Positions 1 through 8,718 are shown, counted from the stretch's first letter. The stretch: DNA of 64,000 nt from Halobium salinum (GCF_026586625.1 NZ_JAODIW010000010.1:582755-646754), one strand, 5' to 3'. Translations and numbers: made by a program. Notes: generated by a model from the letters alone, not told the origin.

Positions 1-1
1 G

Positions 2-58
2 ACGGTCGAGGGGGCGAAGGATGCCCACGCCGAGGTCGTCGACGCCACGGCGGAGTAG
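2..58 (+). CDS. C-terminal tail of an upstream gene (partial)
   Basis: Frame starting at base 2 reads TVEGAKDAHAEVVDATAE and ends in TAG at 56-58, just before the convergent gene that ends at 94. The reading is alanine/glutamate rich like the end of a normal haloarchaeal protein. Only 18 codons are visible, so no function can be given and the frame assignment is moderately sure. Confidence 0.45.
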   Translation, partial: TVEGAKDAHAEVVDATAE

Positions 59-93
59 AACTAGAACACGGGGAGCGTGCGCCGGGACCCCCG

Positions 94-1182
94 TCAGTAC
101 TGCGAGTCCCGCAGGATGAACGGTCCGATGTCGAGGGTCCGTTTCGCGACGGTCGCGATGCGGGCCACGTAGGAGATGAGCAGGAGGAAGGGGAGCGACG
201 TGGTCGCGAACGACCCGGAGACGACCCACACGAGGTTCGACACGCCGAGGGTCTCCCCCACGAGCGAGCTCCCGCCGAGGTAGGTCGTCACGAAGCCGGC
301 GACGATGAGCGCCGGGACGGAGAGGTAGAGGATGTTCTGCGAGAGGCTGATGAGCTCCCACTGGAAGTACAGCGTCTTGACGTGCTCGCGCGCCGGGCCG
401 AACATCGAGAGCACCGTCTTCAGTTCGCCGAGTACGTCGGCGGTCTCCGACGGGAGTACGTCCTGGTGGTCGTCGGCGATCCGCTCGACCTGGTAAATCT
501 TCCAGCTGTAGTTGAAGTCGAGCGCCGCCGACAGCACGTCGTAGTCGCCGAACGAGCGCCCTTCGAGCTTCTCTGCCGCCGCGTCGGCGTTCCCGATGAG
601 GCTCTCCGAGAACTCCGCGACCTCGCCGCGGAGCGCCTCGTCGTCGCTCTCGACGACCGTCTCGCGGAGCTGTCGGCCGTACTCCTTCGTCTCCAGGATG
701 AGCGCCCGGAGGAACGCGGAGGGGTCGGCCGGCGTCGGACTCCCGATAATCTGCTCGGTGTACTCCCGAAAGTCCATCGTGTCGCTCATGCGCTGGTGCT
801 GGTCGCCGAGCGGGCCGTTCTCCTGTGAGATGACGATCTGCGAGATAGTCAGGGTGAGCGTGACGCCGGTGATGATGGCGGCGATCATCGTCGAGAACAC
901 CGTCTCGACGGTGTCGGCGGTCAGCGCGTCCGTGAGCAGGTACTGATAGAAGAACGTCCCGCCGAAGACGAAGGCGCCGAACACCAACAGACCGAGCAGG
1001 CCGGTGACGACCAGCCGGTTGCCCTCGAGGAAGAGCCACACCTTGAGCTTCGTCTCGCCGCTTCGCTCGCGCATGGTGTTGGCCGTGCCGACCTCGTCGA
1101 CGTCGGTCGCCTCCAAGTTGGGGTCCTCTTCCTTGGTGTCGATGCTGCTCGACGGGTCGTCGGTCGACGTGTCGTCGCTCAT
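94..1182 (-). CDS. Four-TM haloarchaeal membrane protein, paralogue of the gene at 26552
   Basis: 362 residues with an acidic N-terminus, two membrane segments at about residues 50-120, a soluble helical middle of about 140 residues, and two more segments near the C-terminus. ATG at 1182 is preferred over an in-frame GTG at 1194. The stretch after TM2 (ITGVTLTLTISQIVISQ) and the C-terminal SYVARIATVAKRTLDIGPF align clearly with ITINQVIISRQ and SYVLRLAVVTQRTVAITPF of the protein at 26552-27565, so the two are paralogues. No catalytic motif is seen; function unknown. The topology (2 TM, soluble domain, 2 TM) would suit a sensor or channel-like assembly, but that is a guess. Confidence 0.8.
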   Translation of the reverse strand: MSDDTSTDDPSSSIDTKEEDPNLEATDVDEVGTANTMRERSGETKLKVWLFLEGNRLVVTGLLGLLVFGAFVFGGTFFYQYLLTDALTADTVETVFSTMIAAIITGVTLTLTISQIVISQENGPLGDQHQRMSDTMDFREYTEQIIGSPTPADPSAFLRALILETKEYGRQLRETVVESDDEALRGEVAEFSESLIGNADAAAEKLEGRSFGDYDVLSAALDFNYSWKIYQVERIADDHQDVLPSETADVLGELKTVLSMFGPAREHVKTLYFQWELISLSQNILYLSVPALIVAGFVTTYLGGSSLVGETLGVSNLVWVVSGSFATTSLPFLLLISYVARIATVAKRTLDIGPFILRDSQY

Positions 1183-1436
1183 CGGGGGCGACACCTCGGT
1201 TGCCGGCGGCCGTCCTCACCACGTCGCGTCGCTTCAGGTCGTCGGTGCTGCGGCCGTCCGCGACCGTGGCCGGCCACGGTCGGCCGCCGGTAGTGGCGGG
1301 TCATCCGTCGTCACGTGAGGACTGGCGACGACCACTTTACCGCTCGGGCCCCGCCGACAGTTTGCGGAGGGGTACGACTCGGGAGACCGACGCCGGGCCA
1401 GCGGAGTCATAAGCCGCCTCGCCGACCACTCGTGTG

Positions 1437-1835
1437 ATGGACTCGAGTTCGACGCACGGAGGTCGCGGAACCGTCTTCCTCTGTCTACTCCTCGTCCTCG
1501 GGAGCGGCTGTCTGACGGTCGGGCCGACCGTCGGCTCGGACGCCGCCGACTCGCCGGTGTTCGAGGGCGTCTCGACGACCGACGAGTGGGGGACGAACTC
1601 GGTGCAGGTGTCGCTGCGGCTGACGCCGACGGCGACGACCGACTCCGGGGTGACGAAGCTGTCGGTGGTCTCGCCGGACGGCGGGTCGTTCTACTCGACG
1701 ACGGTCGACGCCGGTCAACAGTCGGTGTCACTCCCGCTTCCCACCGGCGAGTCCCGCATATACGCGGTGAACACCGTCAACGGGACGGTGGTGGGGACGC
1801 TGAACGTGACCGTCGAGGGGTCGACGTACCCCTGA
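1437..1835 (+). CDS. Small putative lipoprotein, unknown function
   Basis: 132 residues from ATG 1437 (a GTG lies one codon upstream at 1434). The N-terminus has a hydrophobic stretch ending in a lipobox-like LVLGSGC, so the mature protein would be lipid-anchored outside the cell. The remainder is rich in Thr, Ser, Val and Asp, looks like a single beta-rich domain and contains NGT/NVT sequons. Not recognised as a named family. It stands alone between a minus-strand membrane protein and an IMPase-like gene. Confidence 0.65.
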   Translation: MDSSSTHGGRGTVFLCLLLVLGSGCLTVGPTVGSDAADSPVFEGVSTTDEWGTNSVQVSLRLTPTATTDSGVTKLSVVSPDGGSFYSTTVDAGQQSVSLPLPTGESRIYAVNTVNGTVVGTLNVTVEGSTYP

Positions 1836-1931
1836 GGACGGGTCGGCCAGTCCCGTCGAGCGGCGGGGAACTCCGGACAGCCGCGCCGACGGACCGAACG
1901 GCTCTTGTCTTCCAACGGACTGTCCTCCGGT

Positions 1932-2780
1932 ATGAGCGATTCCGACGCCGCCGACGAGACCGGCGGCGACGACACCGCGGGAGACACCTCGGAGTGGTCG
2001 CTCCCGCTCGACGACCTGGCCGACGTGGCCGTCGAGGCCGCCCGCACCGGCGGCGAGTACCTCGCCGCGGAGTTCCGGGACGGCCCCGTCGCGGGCGACT
2101 ACGGCGCCGACGACGTGAAGGCCGTCGCCGACCGGGAGGCTGAGGCGCGCGTGCTGTCGGTCGTCCGCGAGGCGTTTCCCGAGCACGCCCTCCACGGCGA
2201 GGAGTCGGGCCACGACGGCAACGGCGACGGGAGCCGGTACGAGTGGGTCGTCGACCCGCTCGACGGCACCAACAACTTCGCGGCCGGACTGCCGGCGTTC
2301 GCCACCGCCGTCGCCGTCGTCCGCGACGGGGAGCCGGTCGTCTCGGCCATCTACGAGCCCCTGCCGGACGACCTCTACCTCGCGACCGCCGACGGCGGCG
2401 CGACCGTCGGCGGGCGGCGCATCGAGGTCGGCAGCGACGTCTCCCTCGACGCCGGTACCGTCTCGTTCGTGCGGGGCCTACCCGCCGTCCGCGACCCCGA
2501 CCTGTGCGCCCGCGGCGACGCGATGTACGACGCCCTCGAAGCGCGGTGCAAGCGCGTCGTCTCGACGTGGTCGCCGTGTGTCGACTGGGGACTGCTCGCT
2601 CGCGGCTCGCTGGAGGGAATCGTCTGTTACCACCCGGACGTGTACGAACAGTACGCGGGCGAGTTGCTCGCCGAAGAGGCGGGCGCGGTCTCCCACGCCG
2701 AGGAGGGGCTGTACGTCGGCGCGGGCGACGAGGAGACGCTGGCGGCGCTCAGAGCGGCGCTCGACGCCGAGGGCGCGTAG
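1932..2780 (+). CDS. Inositol monophosphatase / archaeal FBPase family phosphatase
   Basis: 282 residues from ATG 1932; the frame is open further upstream but that part lacks family similarity. The family signature WVVDPLDGTNNF (metal-binding DPLDGT) is intact, EESG upstream supplies the first metal ligand, and the C-terminal WGLLARGSLEG...AGELLAEEAGA matches the WD/AG region. The family uses Mg2+ to hydrolyse sugar-phosphate or inositol-phosphate esters; archaeal members often act as fructose-1,6-bisphosphatase in gluconeogenesis. The second WD-type aspartate is seen as CVDWG. The acidic 25-residue N-terminal extension is typical of halophiles. Substrate is not predictable from sequence. Confidence 0.88.
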   Translation: MSDSDAADETGGDDTAGDTSEWSLPLDDLADVAVEAARTGGEYLAAEFRDGPVAGDYGADDVKAVADREAEARVLSVVREAFPEHALHGEESGHDGNGDGSRYEWVVDPLDGTNNFAAGLPAFATAVAVVRDGEPVVSAIYEPLPDDLYLATADGGATVGGRRIEVGSDVSLDAGTVSFVRGLPAVRDPDLCARGDAMYDALEARCKRVVSTWSPCVDWGLLARGSLEGIVCYHPDVYEQYAGELLAEEAGAVSHAEEGLYVGAGDEETLAALRAALDAEGA

Positions 2781-2790
2781 TCGGCGTCCC

Positions 2791-3777
2791 CTACCTCAGC
2801 CGGCGCCGGGCCAGCACCGCCACACCCACGACCGGCACGCCGAAGGCCAGCGCGTACGGCGCGAGGTAGGCCGCGGCGACGACCGCGGCTCGCAGGGTCG
2901 TCGCCACGCCGTCGACCGACTGGAGAAACGCCGCGACGACCGGCGTGTCGTACCACTGGGGCCGAGGCTGGATTTCACGCTCCGGCGGCTCCTCGCGCAG
3001 CGTCACCGTAATCGTCGAGTACGCCACCCGGTTCTCCAGCGTCCGAAGCCGACCCTCCAGGCGCTCTATCTCGGACTGCACCTCCGAGAGTCGCTCCTGT
3101 ACCTGCAGTACGGACTCGGTGTCGTTGGCCGACTCGTACAGCTCTCGCAGGCGGTCGCGCTGGGTACGGAGGTTCGTCAGCCGCGCCTCCGTGTCGACGA
3201 CCTCCTCGGTCACGTCCTTCGTCTCGGTGTTCGCCGAGTCGACCCGGCCCTGGGCCTTGGTCTCCTCCATCGCCGCCGAGAAGTTCTCGTTCGGCACCCG
3301 AACGACGAGCGTCCCGGTGGTCCAGGAGTCGTTGCCGCGCTCGTGAACCTGCTCGCTCGAGTCGCTGACGAACCCGCCGTAACGCGCAGTCGCGGCGGTG
3401 ACGTTCCGTCGGGCGGCGTCGTAGTCCTCGACCCGGAGGTCGACCGTCCCCAGCCGAATCTGGACCCGGCCCTCGGCGAACCCCGACGCGCTCGCCGTAG
3501 CCGACCCGCTCCGTTCGGCCGCGCTGTCACCGGCGCTGGCCGTCGCCTCGCTCGCCGCGCCGTCCGCCGCGCCGCCGGCGGCGCCCGATTCGGCGCCCGT
3601 GTCGACGCTCCCACTGCCCCCTCCGCCAGCCGCGTCGTTGCCGGCACCTGAACACCCCGCGAGCACCACCAGCGCCGCGAGGGCGACCACCGCGACCGCC
3701 CGCAAGAGGCGGCGGCCATCCGGCCCCGGTCCGTCGCTCCGTTCGTCGGTTCCACCACACCTTGGCTCCCGTGACAT
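2791..3777 (-). CDS. DUF4349 membrane-anchored lipoprotein
   Basis: 328 residues from ATG 3777. N-terminal Arg-rich start, hydrophobic stretch and lipobox LAGC give a lipid-anchored exported protein; a low-complexity Gly/Ala/Ser linker follows. The DUF4349 core includes TVDLRVEDYDAARRNV, GGFVSDS and VRVPNENFSAAM, then a coiled-coil segment (about residues 195-250) with repeated Leu/Arg/Glu, and a C-terminal TM helix ending ARRRLR. DUF4349 proteins are widespread and uncharacterised, thought to act at the cell envelope. A larger open frame extends to 4707 on this strand but overlaps the well-supported gene at 3940 and is not used. Confidence 0.85.
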   Translation of the reverse strand: MSREPRCGGTDERSDGPGPDGRRLLRAVAVVALAALVVLAGCSGAGNDAAGGGGSGSVDTGAESGAAGGAADGAASEATASAGDSAAERSGSATASASGFAEGRVQIRLGTVDLRVEDYDAARRNVTAATARYGGFVSDSSEQVHERGNDSWTTGTLVVRVPNENFSAAMEETKAQGRVDSANTETKDVTEEVVDTEARLTNLRTQRDRLRELYESANDTESVLQVQERLSEVQSEIERLEGRLRTLENRVAYSTITVTLREEPPEREIQPRPQWYDTPVVAAFLQSVDGVATTLRAAVVAAAYLAPYALAFGVPVVGVAVLARRRLR

Positions 3778-3939
3778 GGATACCAGTCGTCCGTCTGATG
3801 TGTTAAGGGCTCGCTTGGCACAAAGGGCCGTTTTACCCTCTCGATAGCCGTCCTGCGTCGACGGTCCCGTGAAGCCCCGAACCCGGCACGCGACTCCGCG
3901 GTCGGTAGGCCGAAGGCGGCGCCCTCCGTAGTCGAACCG

Positions 3940-4659
3940 ATGCGCCCGTTGCTCACCATGCGCTGGGAACACCTGCTCTTCCTCCACTGGCCCGTCGACC
4001 CCGACCGGGTGGGGGAGACGCTCCCCGAGGGGCTCTCGGTCGCGACCCACGACGGTCGGGCGTGGCTCGGCGTCGTCGCGTTCACGATGCCCGATATTCG
4101 TCCCCGAGGGAGCCCCTACGGCCTCTCCTTCCACGAGGTGAACCTCCGGACGTACGTCCGCCCCGAGTCGGGCGGGCCGAAGGGGGTCTACTTCTACAAC
4201 CTCGACGCGAACGACTGGCTGGGCGTCCTCGGGGCCCGCGCGGCGTTCCGGCTCCCCTACTACCACGCGGAGATGCGCCTCTCTCGGGTGGACGCCGACA
4301 CGACCGGCGGGAGCGTCGACCACGACCCAACCTTCCGGTTTCTGAGCCGGCGCCGCCACCCGGGGGCCGACCCGGCCCGCGTCGACCTCGTCTTCCGCCC
4401 GACCGGCGACCCCGCGCCGGGTGAACCGGGGAGCCTCGACGAGTTCCTCGCCGAGAACTACCGGTTCTACACCGGGTCGCGCCCGTGGTACTGCGAGATA
4501 CGCCACGACCCGTGGCCGCTCCAGTCGGCGGCCGTCACCGTCCGGGAGAACGGCCTCTTCGAGGCCAACGGGTTCGAGCCGCCGGAAGGCGACCCACTCG
4601 TCCACTACACCGCCGCACTCGACGTGCGTGCGGGCCGGCTCCGACGCGTCGACGACTGA
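3940..4659 (+). CDS. DUF2071 (YqjF-like) protein
   Basis: 239 residues. Conserved features of the DUF2071 family are visible: the opening MRWEHLLFLHWPVDP, LPEGLSV, AWLGVVAFTMPDIRPRG, FHEVNLRTYVR, GVYFYNLDAN, and a late FLAENYRFYT. Length fits the family (about 230-250). The family adopts an acetoacetate-decarboxylase-like fold but its reaction is unknown. It is encoded alone, between a minus-strand lipoprotein gene and a small leaderless ORF. Confidence 0.85.
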   Translation: MRPLLTMRWEHLLFLHWPVDPDRVGETLPEGLSVATHDGRAWLGVVAFTMPDIRPRGSPYGLSFHEVNLRTYVRPESGGPKGVYFYNLDANDWLGVLGARAAFRLPYYHAEMRLSRVDADTTGGSVDHDPTFRFLSRRRHPGADPARVDLVFRPTGDPAPGEPGSLDEFLAENYRFYTGSRPWYCEIRHDPWPLQSAAVTVRENGLFEANGFEPPEGDPLVHYTAALDVRAGRLRRVDD

Positions 4660-4779
4660 GCGGGGAGCAGTCCCGGAAGCGGGCACCGCTCCCCCTCTCC
4701 GGAGCACTCCCGAGAGCTGAGGAGGTGGCCGTAACAGTCACCGGTGTTACCCCTCCGCAAATATAATCTGTACGATATC

Positions 4780-4785
4780 TTTATG
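4780..4785 (+). promoter_or_regulatory. TATA-like box for the small ORF at 4811
   Basis: TTTATG within an A/T-rich island (aaatataatctg ... atctttatg) in otherwise GC-rich DNA. Its centre is 28 bases before ATG 4811, the spacing expected for an archaeal box driving a leaderless transcript. Confidence 0.6.
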
Positions 4786-4810
4786 ACCGAGACGGACGTG
4801 GCCTCCACCG

Positions 4811-4930
4811 ATGAGCGTCGACGACTCCCGACCGATGCCGCTCACGATAGAGTTCGACCACGACACCGGCGAAATCCGCATCGAACGGTCCACCCCGTTC
4901 GGCACCTACGCCCGAACTGTCGACCGGTAG
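4811..4930 (+). CDS. 39-residue small protein, probably leaderless
   Basis: Reads MSVDDSRPMPLTIEFDHDTG, then EIRIERSTPFGTYARTVDR and TAG. Composition is acidic at the start and has beta-strand-like alternation (LTIEFD, EIRIER), unlike random GC-rich reading. A TATA-like box sits 28 bases upstream. Haloarchaea carry many conserved proteins of this size; this one is not assigned to a family. No operon partner: the next plus-strand start is at 5099 with its own promoter. Confidence 0.6.
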   Translation: MSVDDSRPMPLTIEFDHDTGEIRIERSTPFGTYARTVDR

Positions 4931-5067
4931 GCGACGCACCGACGACCGGGTGAGCCGGGACAGGGTGGGGCGGCACGAGGTGGGCCGGAACCCAGTGAGT
5001 CGGAGCCCAGCGAGTCGGAACAGGGGTGGCTCGCGACGGGCCGGCGACCCTCACCGATTCCTGTATG

Positions 5068-5073
5068 TTTTAA
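5068..5073 (+). promoter_or_regulatory. TATA-like box of the PH-domain operon
   Basis: TTTTAA in ctgtatgttttaagcc; centre about 29 bases before ATG 5099, which predicts a transcript starting at or next to that ATG. Confidence 0.6.
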
Positions 5074-5098
5074 GCCACGTCCGCCGGAACGACCGGAC

Positions 5099-5230
5099 AT
5101 GAACGAACGTCGGGGAGCGACGACGTGGGTCGGGCTCCCGACGAAGCGCGAGGTTCGGCTCGCCGCGGGGTCCGCGACCGCGCGCCGGCCCGAAGTCGGC
5201 CGAGGCGTCGGCCGCGGGGCCGAGCGATGA
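5099..5230 (+). CDS. 43-residue ORF coupled to the PH-domain gene
   Basis: Reads MNERRGATTWVGLPTKREVR and ends ...GRGVGRGAER; its TGA (5228-5230) overlaps ATG 5227 of the next gene as ATGA. Its ATG is exactly where a leaderless transcript from the box at 5068 would begin, so ribosomes would enter here first and re-initiate at 5227. It may be a true small protein or a leader ORF that couples translation. Unlike neighbours it is basic (many Arg) rather than acidic, which is unusual for a haloarchaeal cytosolic protein. Confidence 0.5.
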   Translation: MNERRGATTWVGLPTKREVRLAAGSATARRPEVGRGVGRGAER

Positions 5231-5688
5231 ACCGGCTCCACCCACGGGTGCAGGTGCTCTGGGCGGTGCGTGCCGCGCTGCTCGCCGTCGTCCTCGGCGC
5301 GATTACGTGGGTCGTGAGCCGCGTCGCACTCGACCTCCCGACGCTGCTCCCCGTCGGCGTGTTCCTCGTCGCGCTCGTCGTCGGTGTCGCCTACGCCGCC
5401 GTCAAGTACCGGCTGTGGGGGTACGAGGTGCGCGAGGACTCGCTGTACCTCGAACGCGGCGTGTTCACCCGCGTCCGGACCGTCGTTCCCTTCGTGCGCA
5501 TCCAGCACGTCGACTCCGCCCGGGGGCCGGCGGAGCGGTTCCTCGGCCTCGCCAGCACTGTCGTCTACACGGCCGGCTCGCGGGGGGCCGACGTGTCGAT
5601 TCCGGGGTTGACGCCGGACGGCGCCGACAGCCTGCAGGACCGGCTGAAGCGCCTCGCCATCCGCGCGGAGGGCGAGGACGCGGTATGA
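5227..5688 (+). CDS. bPH2 (DUF304, YdbS-like) membrane protein
   Basis: 153 residues. Two N-terminal TM helices (AVRAALLAVVLGAITWVV and LLPVGVFLVALVVGVAYAA), then one bacterial pleckstrin-homology domain: KYRLWGYEVREDSLYLERGVFTR, VVPFVRIQHVD, and GLASTVVYTAG. This is the YdbS architecture. It overlaps the following YdbT-like gene by ATGA (5685-5688), a conserved YdbS-YdbT pairing in bacteria and haloarchaea. Role unknown; a membrane complex is likely. Confidence 0.85.
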   Translation: MNRLHPRVQVLWAVRAALLAVVLGAITWVVSRVALDLPTLLPVGVFLVALVVGVAYAAVKYRLWGYEVREDSLYLERGVFTRVRTVVPFVRIQHVDSARGPAERFLGLASTVVYTAGSRGADVSIPGLTPDGADSLQDRLKRLAIRAEGEDAV

Positions 5689-7421
5689 GCCCCCGGCTCT
5701 CCCCGCTGTCGGTGCCGTACCGGGCGGCCCGGAAGGGGGGAAGCCTCCTCTTCACGCTCGTGTTCGCGCTGTTCTCGGGCGCGATGGCGGTCACCAACGA
5801 CCTGGGCGGGCCGCTGCTCGTCCTCGGACTCGTGGTGCTGCTCGTCCTCGCGCTCGTGGGGTACGAAGTGGCCTACTACCGGCGTTACGAGTACGAGTTG
5901 ACGGCCGAGTCGCTCGACATCAGTTCCGGCGTGTTCTCCCGGCGGAACCGCGAGATTCCCCTGCGACGGGTGCAGAACGTCGACATCAGTCGCAACGCGC
6001 TCCAGCGCGCCCTCTCCATCGCCGCCGTCAACTTCGAGACCGCCGGCGGCTCGACCACCGAGGCGGCCATCCGGTTCGTCTCCTTCGAAGAGGCCAAACG
6101 CCTCCAGCGGGAGGTGGCCCGGCTGAAGCGCGGCGAAGAGCCAGGAGCGGGTGAGGCGGGCGAGGAGGACGTCGAGGAGCTGTTCGCCCTCTCGGCGGAC
6201 GAGCTGGCGCTCGTCGGGCTCCTGTCGTTCGACCTCCGCGGCCCCGGCATCCTGCTCTTTCTCGCCTCCGGGTCGGTGCCGGTGGTGTCGGGGCTGTTCG
6301 CCGACGTGGAGGGGCCGCTGCTGGCGCTCGGGGGCGTCGCGGTCCTCCTGCTCATCGTGCTCGTCTCGTGGCTGGCCGGCATCGCGGTCGCCGTCGCCAA
6401 CTACTACGGGTTCACCCTCTCGCGGGCCGACGACGAACTTCGCTACGAGCGCGGGCTCCTGCGGCGCTACGACGGCTCCATCCCGCTCGACAAGGTCCAG
6501 ACCGTGACGGTCGAGGACAACCCGCTCAAGCGCCGTTTCGGCTACGCCTCGCTCGCCATCGAGACGGCGGGGTACGGCCCGGGCACCGGTGGCGACCGCG
6601 GCTCGGAGTCGGCCGTCCCGCTCGCGAGCGTCGAGCGGGTGCTCCAACTCGCGAACGACGTGGAGCCGTTCGGCGACCCCGCCTTCGAACGCCCGCCCAA
6701 GCGGGTTCGCCGACGCTACGCGATGCGGTACCTCATCGCCCTCGCCGCCGTCACGGCGGCCTTCTTCGGCGTCGAGTACGTCCTCGCGGTCGGCTTCCCG
6801 TGGTGGATTCCGCTCGTCCTCCTCGCCGTCGTGCCCGTGGCGGCCCACCTCAAGTGGCTCCACCGGGGCTACTGGCTCGGTGCGGACCACGTCGTCACGC
6901 GCAACGGGTTCTGGCGCCGGCAGACCAAGGTCGTCCCGTACTACCGTATCCAGACCGTCATCGAGTCGCGGACGCCGTTCCAGTGGCGCTGGGACCTCGC
7001 GACCGTCGTCGTCGACACCGCCGGCTCGAACTCGCTCGTGGGCAACGACGCCGCCGCCGTCGACGTAGACGAGTCGACGGCGGCGACGCTCAGAGACGAA
7101 CTGGACGAACGCCTGCGGGCGTCGCTGGCGACGCGACGCGACCGTCAGCGTGCAGAGGCGACGGAGCGCCGACCGGCCGACGCCGACGAGTCGGTCGGTC
7201 GAGCGGCCGACGAGGGAGCCGGTCCAGTGGCCGACGACGACGACGGACGCAATCGCGACCTCGACGGCGACGAAGCGGTCGAAGGGAGCGACCCCGACGC
7301 CGACGGCGAAGGCGAGCACGGAACTAGCGACGACAGGAGGAACAAACCGGGCGACGACAGCGAAAACGAAGTCGACGGCGACACCGACGGGGTCGGGTTC
7401 GGCGCCGACTCGTCGAACTGA
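5685..7421 (+). CDS. Multi-bPH2 (DUF304, YdbT-like) membrane protein
   Basis: 578 residues from ATG 5685; the open frame reaches back to 5307 but that part overlaps the YdbS-like gene. Three PH repeats are visible, each after a TM hairpin: YELTAESLDISSGVFSRR...IPLRRVQNVDISR, FTLSRADDELRYERGLLRR...IPLDKVQTVTVED, and YWLGADHVVTRNGFWRRQTK...VPYYRIQTVIESR. TM pairs lie at about 20-65, 180-240 and 350-395. A highly acidic, disordered C-terminal tail (Asp/Glu/Gly/Arg, about the last 100 residues) is an addition to the family core. Confidence 0.85.
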   Translation: MSPRLSPLSVPYRAARKGGSLLFTLVFALFSGAMAVTNDLGGPLLVLGLVVLLVLALVGYEVAYYRRYEYELTAESLDISSGVFSRRNREIPLRRVQNVDISRNALQRALSIAAVNFETAGGSTTEAAIRFVSFEEAKRLQREVARLKRGEEPGAGEAGEEDVEELFALSADELALVGLLSFDLRGPGILLFLASGSVPVVSGLFADVEGPLLALGGVAVLLLIVLVSWLAGIAVAVANYYGFTLSRADDELRYERGLLRRYDGSIPLDKVQTVTVEDNPLKRRFGYASLAIETAGYGPGTGGDRGSESAVPLASVERVLQLANDVEPFGDPAFERPPKRVRRRYAMRYLIALAAVTAAFFGVEYVLAVGFPWWIPLVLLAVVPVAAHLKWLHRGYWLGADHVVTRNGFWRRQTKVVPYYRIQTVIESRTPFQWRWDLATVVVDTAGSNSLVGNDAAAVDVDESTAATLRDELDERLRASLATRRDRQRAEATERRPADADESVGRAADEGAGPVADDDDGRNRDLDGDEAVEGSDPDADGEGEHGTSDDRRNKPGDDSENEVDGDTDGVGFGADSSN

Positions 7422-7433
7422 GCACCGGCGCGC

Positions 7434-7769
7434 TCAGTCCTCGAACACCTGGAACTCCGTCGTTCGGCCGTCCGGGTCCTCGGCGAAGAACTGGTAGATA
7501 TCGTACGTCTCGTTCCCGTGTGGATCCTCCACGGCCGCGTCGCCGACGCGTTCGTGCATCGCGTCGACCGCCTCGCGGGAGTCGAAGACGAAAGTGAGAA
7601 TCCCACAGTCGTCGGTGTGGTCGCGGGCACAGAAGCCGAAGCGGAAGCCGTCGTACTCTAAAATCGTGCAGTCGGGCTGTTCGAGCCACACCTCGGCGCC
7701 GACGGTCTTGCGGTAGAAGTCGACGACCGCGTCGCGGTTCTCGGTGGCGAAGAAGACGATTCCTGACAC
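7434..7769 (-). CDS. VOC (glyoxalase/bleomycin resistance fold) protein
   Basis: 111 residues, a single beta-alpha-beta-beta-beta pair typical of half-size VOC proteins. Start MSGIVFFATENRDAVVDFYR matches the first strand and helix, and the end EDPDGRTTEFQVFE matches the usual DPDGN.xE.x motif carrying the metal-ligand glutamate. These proteins dimerise; substrate cannot be inferred. It is convergent with the YdbT-like gene and upstream of nothing obvious. Confidence 0.82.
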   Translation of the reverse strand: MSGIVFFATENRDAVVDFYRKTVGAEVWLEQPDCTILEYDGFRFGFCARDHTDDCGILTFVFDSREAVDAMHERVGDAAVEDPHGNETYDIYQFFAEDPDGRTTEFQVFED

Positions 7770-7829
7770 GTTGGTGGGTCGGGACGGGCGGTGAAAAAGA
7801 TGCGCGTAGGGCGCGAGCGCGGTCGGCCG

Positions 7830-8495
7830 TTACTCGTCCCGGGCGTCGGCGACGACCTGCGAGAACTCGCGGGCGCGCTCGGTGACGGCCTCGAAGTCGC
7901 CGGCCTGCACGGCCTCGTCGTCGACGAGGGCGCTCCCGGCGCCGACGCAGACCGCGCCGGCGTCGATGAAGTCGGCGGCGTTGTCGAGGTCGACGCCGCC
8001 GGTGGGCATGATGGGAACCTGGCCGAGCGGGCCCTTGATGGCGCTCACGTGCTCCGGGCCGCCGGTCTTTGCCGGGAACACCTTCACGAAGTCGGCGCCG
8101 GCCTCGTAGGCGTCGATGGCCTCGGTCGGGGTGAACACGCCCGGCGCGACGGGGACGCCGTAGCGGTTGCAGACGCGGACGACCTCCTCGGAGAAGGTGG
8201 GCTGGACGACGAACTCCGCGCCGGCGAGGATGGCCGACCGGGCGGTCGCCTCGTCGAGGACGGTGCCGACGCCGACGACGACGTCGCTCCCGGCGAGCGC
8301 GTCGGTCACGTCGTCGAGCATGTCCATGACGCCGGGCGTGTCGGCGGTGAGTTCGATGGCGGTGACGCCGCCTTCGGCGAGCGCCTCGGCGGTGTCGACG
8401 ACGGTGTCGGCGCCCGCCCCGCGGAGGACGGCGACGACGCCCGAGTCGACTATCTTTCCGATGGTCTCCTGTGTGTCGAGTGTGGGTGCGGTCAT
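7830..8495 (-). CDS. kdgA: KDPG/KHG aldolase family enzyme
   Basis: 221 residues. Class I aldolase of the KDPG family: GVVAVLRG (phosphate/substrate arginine), AIELTADTP (catalytic Glu), GVGTVLDEATA, FVVQPTFS, and DFVKVFPAK with the Schiff-base lysine, then MPTGGVDLDN. It would split 2-keto-3-deoxy-6-phosphogluconate to pyruvate and glyceraldehyde 3-phosphate, the last step of the semi-phosphorylated Entner-Doudoroff route used by haloarchaea. Length and motifs are complete. ATG 8495 is chosen; upstream extension on this strand is open but unconserved. No sugar-kinase neighbour is seen here. Confidence 0.85.
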   Translation of the reverse strand: MTAPTLDTQETIGKIVDSGVVAVLRGAGADTVVDTAEALAEGGVTAIELTADTPGVMDMLDDVTDALAGSDVVVGVGTVLDEATARSAILAGAEFVVQPTFSEEVVRVCNRYGVPVAPGVFTPTEAIDAYEAGADFVKVFPAKTGGPEHVSAIKGPLGQVPIMPTGGVDLDNAADFIDAGAVCVGAGSALVDDEAVQAGDFEAVTERAREFSQVVADARDE

Positions 8496-8718
8496 CGTGT
8501 GTGGCTCCTCGGGGACAGGCCATAAAACGGTCCGTCCCGGTCCTTTTTCGTTCGTGGGTTCGTGTCGAGTGACGACGCCGATTAGCAGACGAGTCGAGCC
8601 GTCGGGGGCTTTCGAGGGTCGTCTCGGAAGTCTCGTCCTCCGAGACACCACCGAACTACTCCGCCAACACCGAGAGAGGGCGAAGGAGCAAAGACCGACC
8701 CGTACCAACTCGGAGAAC

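Noticed and set aside
3778-4707. N-terminal extension of the DUF4349 frame
   Set aside because: It reads through the strong DUF2071 gene on the other strand and would put the signal peptide in the middle of the protein.
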